DNA of 64,000 bases from positions 59,953 through 123,952 of the forward strand of contig JAQGJP010000029.1 in assembly GCA_028290545.1 (NCBI GenBank). The letters are read 5' to 3'. Source of the DNA: Rhizobium sp. (GTDB lineage Bacteria; Pseudomonadota; Alphaproteobacteria; Rhizobiales; Rhizobiaceae). Below, in pieces: positions 61,813 to 64,000 of the stretch (position 1 is its first letter; the number at the start of each line of letters is the position of its first letter). A program made the translations under genes and the position numbers. The notes under the pieces are model-generated. The model saw nothing but the letters and a program-made list of their open reading frames with translations, searched no databases and had not been told where the DNA came from.

Positions 61813-62064
61813 ATGACGGCACGGTCAATCGGCGAACGCATCAAAAAATCCAGCTCTCTCGATCGGAGAAAAGCCATTGCGCTCGAATGGCAGGCAGCCT
61901 GGAAATCAGACAATGACATCACCATCCATTTGCTGGAGCGGGCGATCGGCGAGGGGCGCATGGGCGAGGCCGGGCATCTGCTGGGGCAACTCAAGACGCT
62001 GACGGAAAAGCGGCTCGGAGCCCTGCCGAATGTCATCGAAAAGCTCGCGGACGACGACATCTGA
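61813..62064 (+). CDS. Small basic element protein (83 aa)
   Basis: An 83-residue helical protein (MTARSIGERIKKSSSLDRRK...) with charged ends and a Gly-rich middle (GEGRMGEAGHLLGQL). Family not recognised. A weak ribosome binding site (AGAAAG) precedes the ATG. It is followed by a further small gene 43 bp on. Confidence 0.5.
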   Translation: MTARSIGERIKKSSSLDRRKAIALEWQAAWKSDNDITIHLLERAIGEGRMGEAGHLLGQLKTLTEKRLGALPNVIEKLADDDI

Positions 62065-62107
62065 CACCCATATTGCGCCAGCCGGCTGGCTGACTTACAT
62101 TGTCCTG

Positions 62108-62353
62108 ATGGACAAGATCTTTGCCGCGCCCCGCCACCCCCATGAATATGCTGACCGACACATAGATTGCCAATGCGCTCTTGAGGACGCGTTGGTGACC
62201 GTGATCGATTATGCCGAGGCGGCGGGCTGGAGCGTCGGCAAGATCACCACCGCCATCATCGAGCTTGCCGACAACATCGCCCTGCAGCAATGCACTTTGG
62301 TGGATATGCGGACGCTTCTGCAGGATATGCGCAAGCGTCGGGGCGATATCTAG
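62108..62353 (+). CDS. Small element protein (81 aa)
   Basis: The ATG at 62108 gives 81 residues (MDKIFAAPRHPHEYADRHIDC...). The helix VTVIDYAEAAGWSVGKITTAIIELADNIA dominates, and a CQC pair and one further Cys are present. The ribosome binding site is weak, so the start is uncertain; an upstream in-frame ATG (62030) overlaps the previous gene. Family not recognised. Confidence 0.45.
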   Translation: MDKIFAAPRHPHEYADRHIDCQCALEDALVTVIDYAEAAGWSVGKITTAIIELADNIALQQCTLVDMRTLLQDMRKRRGDI

Positions 62354-62424
62354 CCAGCTTGACTCTCGCCGGATCACCCTCCATTTTGCCGTGATCAAAA
62401 AGAGAACAGTCACGAGGATTGTCC

Positions 62425-63093
62425 ATGTGCGGTCGTTTTACGGAAATGCTGCCCTGGCCGGAGTTGATCCGGCTTTACCGGCTGACGGACCCTTGGCTCG
62501 GGCGCAACACGCCGCCACGCTACAATATCGCCCCGACACAGATCGTACCCTTTATCCACCACGACGATCTTGGCATGCAGGTGCTGCGCGAGGGCCGGTG
62601 GTGGCTGGTGCCGCATTGGGCCAAGGAGCTACCCAAGGCCGCGATGTTTAATGCCCGCATCGAGACAGTCGATACCACCGCCGGATTTCGAGACGCGTGG
62701 AAAACGCGGCGTTGTCTGATCCCGGCAGACGGCTATTACGAATGGACGCTCAATGCCGAGGACGGCAAGAAAGACCCTTGGTTTATCCATCTGGCCGGCC
62801 CGTCGCCGTTTTCGTTTGCCGGCCTGTGGGCACACAACGCCAAGCTGGATATCTATAGCTGCACGATCGTCACTGCACCGTCGATCTGGCCGACCAGCCA
62901 ATTGCACGATCGGATGCCTGTCATCCTCGATCCGGAATATTATGACGCATGGCTATCGGCACGCACGCCGCTCGCAGACCTCAAGCCGATGCTGCTCGAC
63001 CACAATCTTAACGGCCGCCTGCAGTTTCACCAGGTGTCGCGGGACGTCAATTCATCCAGATTTGATGGCGATCCCGGCATCAACCCACTGTGA
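62425..63093 (+). CDS. SOS response-associated peptidase (SRAP, HMCES/YedK family)
   Basis: The 222-residue protein starts MCGRFTE, so Cys2 becomes the N-terminal nucleophile after Met removal. Other active-site residues are present: Asn34 in RYNIAPTQ, Arg78 in FNARIET, Glu106 in DGYYEW and His161 in LHDRMPVIL. SRAP proteins form a thiazolidine cross-link with abasic sites in single-stranded DNA to shield them. Such genes are common cargo of phages and mobile elements. All catalytic residues are intact. Confidence 0.92.
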   Translation: MCGRFTEMLPWPELIRLYRLTDPWLGRNTPPRYNIAPTQIVPFIHHDDLGMQVLREGRWWLVPHWAKELPKAAMFNARIETVDTTAGFRDAWKTRRCLIPADGYYEWTLNAEDGKKDPWFIHLAGPSPFSFAGLWAHNAKLDIYSCTIVTAPSIWPTSQLHDRMPVILDPEYYDAWLSARTPLADLKPMLLDHNLNGRLQFHQVSRDVNSSRFDGDPGINPL

Positions 63094-63106
63094 TTTGCAT
63101 CGCGAC

Positions 63107-63334
63107 ATGACCCTTTACATCGACACTATTGGCGCCCTGATCGACAGCTTAACCACGCTGACGGTCTATTGCGCGGACGACAATTGCTGGCATGGCAAGG
63201 ACGTCGATCTCGAAAAGCTGGCGGCAAGAATCGGCCGGGACCACAGCTGCATGCATAGCGATTTGATCAAGCTGAATTGGCGCTGCGAAAAATGCGGCGG
63301 TCGAAAGGTGACGTTTCGGCTCGCTCCGGGCTAG
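63107..63334 (+). CDS. Small zinc-ribbon-like element protein (75 aa)
   Basis: The ATG at 63107 gives 75 residues (MTLYIDTIGALIDSLTTLTV...). Cysteines in VYCADDNCWHG and in WRCEKCGGRK suggest a metal-binding ribbon made of CxxxxC and CxxC pairs, with a CMH in between. It lies 13 bp after the SRAP gene and could be co-expressed with it. Family not recognised. Confidence 0.55.
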   Translation: MTLYIDTIGALIDSLTTLTVYCADDNCWHGKDVDLEKLAARIGRDHSCMHSDLIKLNWRCEKCGGRKVTFRLAPG

Positions 63335-63391
63335 CATGCAATATGCCTCCCGCAAGGTCGAGCCGGATGAACCGTTCTGATCCCCAAACGC

Positions 63392-63424
63392 AAAAAAGCC
63401 CGACCACCTTTCGGCGCCGGGCTT
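63392..63424 (-). terminator. Terminator of the DUF1515 gene
   Basis: AAGCCCG (63396-63402) pairs with CGGGCTT (63418-63424) with further pairing inside. The minus strand then reads TTTTTTGCG, 23 bp past the DUF1515 stop. Confidence 0.75.
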
Positions 63425-63446
63425 AACCGTTCAATGTTCTCTTCGA

Positions 63447-63794
63447 TTACCCGGATCGGAGCAACTTCATGATCTGATCGAAGGCGCCGGCCAGCGTCAC
63501 CCCGAGCGCTGCCCCGCCAAGGCCGACGACGCCCAATGCGCCCATGCCCATCAGTTTCCACTTGCGGACGTCCTCGGTGACGGGTTTCATGTCGGCGATA
63601 TCTGCTGCCGCCGCCGATGCGGAGATTTCCAGCCCCCCGACCTTGGTGACGATGTCATCCATCCGACGGTGCATCGCCGCCCGGCTCTGGTCCGACTTAT
63701 CTTCGGACCGGCGGACATCCTCCCGCAGGTTGGACACCTCACCCAGCAGTTTTCCGAGCTGAAAATTGACGTTCGCGTCGATATCGCCACTCAT
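63447..63794 (-). CDS. DUF1515-type phage protein (115 aa)
   Basis: The 115-residue protein has a charged coiled-coil N-terminus (FQLGKLLGEVSNLREDVRRSEDKSDQSRAAMHRRM), then TKVGGLE and a linker. A C-terminal hydrophobic Gly/Ala helix (LMGMGALGVVGLGGAALGVTLAG) follows. This layout matches DUF1515 proteins, which I recall from rhizobial prophages. The membrane helix at the C-terminus could place it in the host membrane. It starts the leftward gene set at the right edge of the window. Confidence 0.75.
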   Translation of the reverse strand: MSGDIDANVNFQLGKLLGEVSNLREDVRRSEDKSDQSRAAMHRRMDDIVTKVGGLEISASAAAADIADMKPVTEDVRKWKLMGMGALGVVGLGGAALGVTLAGAFDQIMKLLRSG

Positions 63795-63896
63795 CGGTTA
63801 TGCCTTTCCTCGGGTGTAAGCACTGCATTTGATGTTTCACATGCCGACTATTTGGGGCATGTGGGGCACCCCTATTTGATGCTGGGGCGGGTGTGA

Positions 63897-64000
63897 TTAT
63901 GCCGCGATCTTTGCCAGCAGGTCCGTGCCCTTGCGATCAATCACCAACTCCTCACCGGCAAACTGCAGATGCAGACCGTCTCGGGTGATGACGCCCGCCG
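63897..64000 (-). CDS. 3' end of a leftward gene cut by the window edge
   Basis: The minus-strand frame ending at the stop 63897-63899 encodes GVITRDGLHLQFAGEELV..., ending DLLAKIAA. Only about 33 C-terminal residues are visible, too few to name the family. Its position next to the DUF1515 gene suggests part of the same element operon. Confidence 0.4.
   Translation of the reverse strand, partial: AGVITRDGLHLQFAGEELVIDRKGTDLLAKIAA

Larger units (their letters stand above)
59244..64000. mobile_element. Left part of an integrated prophage or related element (continues beyond window)
   Basis: The boundary is the tRNA-derived sequence at 59244-59267. To its right are short, tightly packed genes mostly without housekeeping relatives, an HTH-type small regulator, an SRAP protein and a DUF1515 protein that I associate with rhizobial prophages. 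A duplicated operator-promoter cassette is also present. Rightward genes run to 63334, after which leftward genes begin. No integrase is seen, so it should be near the other end. Confidence 0.65.

Overview
The window reads as a chromosomal stretch of an alphaproteobacterium of the Rhizobiaceae. The evidence is the long syntenic run surE-serS-tatCBA-scpB-scpA-nagZ-SPOR protein-argS-dgt-erpA-xth, a fused secDF next to yajC, trmFO, cobT/cobS, small DUF1127 proteins, an Usg-like protein and a DUF1515 protein. The genus cannot be fixed from this sequence alone.

Layout. 1-10.9 kb is a secretion/surface locus. On the minus strand it has a caspase-like exported protein, a 1782-residue protein built of about 35 tandem 46-residue repeats, a DUF6165-type protein and a TPR-glycosyltransferase. 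A serralysin-type RTX metalloprotease is read divergently. 10.9-16.3 kb holds trigger factor, tRNA-Leu(UAG), a probable three-hairpin small RNA with anti-Shine-Dalgarno loops, two 47-residue DUF1127 genes and trmFO. 16.5-21.5 kb has an OmpA-type protein with a Q/N-rich linker and a polar amino acid ABC importer without its ATPase. 21.6-36.7 kb is mixed housekeeping: Usg, methyltransferase, a 504-residue membrane protein of unknown function, dehydrogenase, AlkD-like protein, Lrp regulator, Fe-S uracil-DNA glycosylase, nuclease, histidine kinase, dgkA, cobT/cobS, aspartic protease, TauE-like exporter, extensin-like lipoprotein, and homologues of the mitochondrial complex I assembly factors NDUFAF6 and NDUFAF3. 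36.7-59.1 kb is the conserved core: secDF, yajC, an NlpD-like activator, pcm, surE, serS, tatCBA, scpBA, nagZ, a 1115-residue SPOR protein, argS, dgt, erpA, xth and an SRPBCC-S2P fusion protease.

From about 59.24 kb to the right edge the sequence changes character. A 24-bp 3' end of a tRNA, still followed by its terminator, stands without the tRNA body. Beyond it come AT-rich DNA with several inverted repeats, many short tightly packed genes, an SRAP (HMCES/YedK) protein and a DUF1515 protein. I read this as the left end of an integrated prophage or related element that continues past the window. Two of its genes are preceded by an identical 86-bp cassette of promoter, operator-like inverted repeat, small hairpin and ribosome binding site.

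The observations that most deserve follow-up are the caspase/giant-repeat/serralysin/glycosyltransferase locus, the anti-SD small RNA beside the DUF1127 pair with a promoter motif shared between them, the duplicated regulatory cassette, and the tRNA-derived element boundary.
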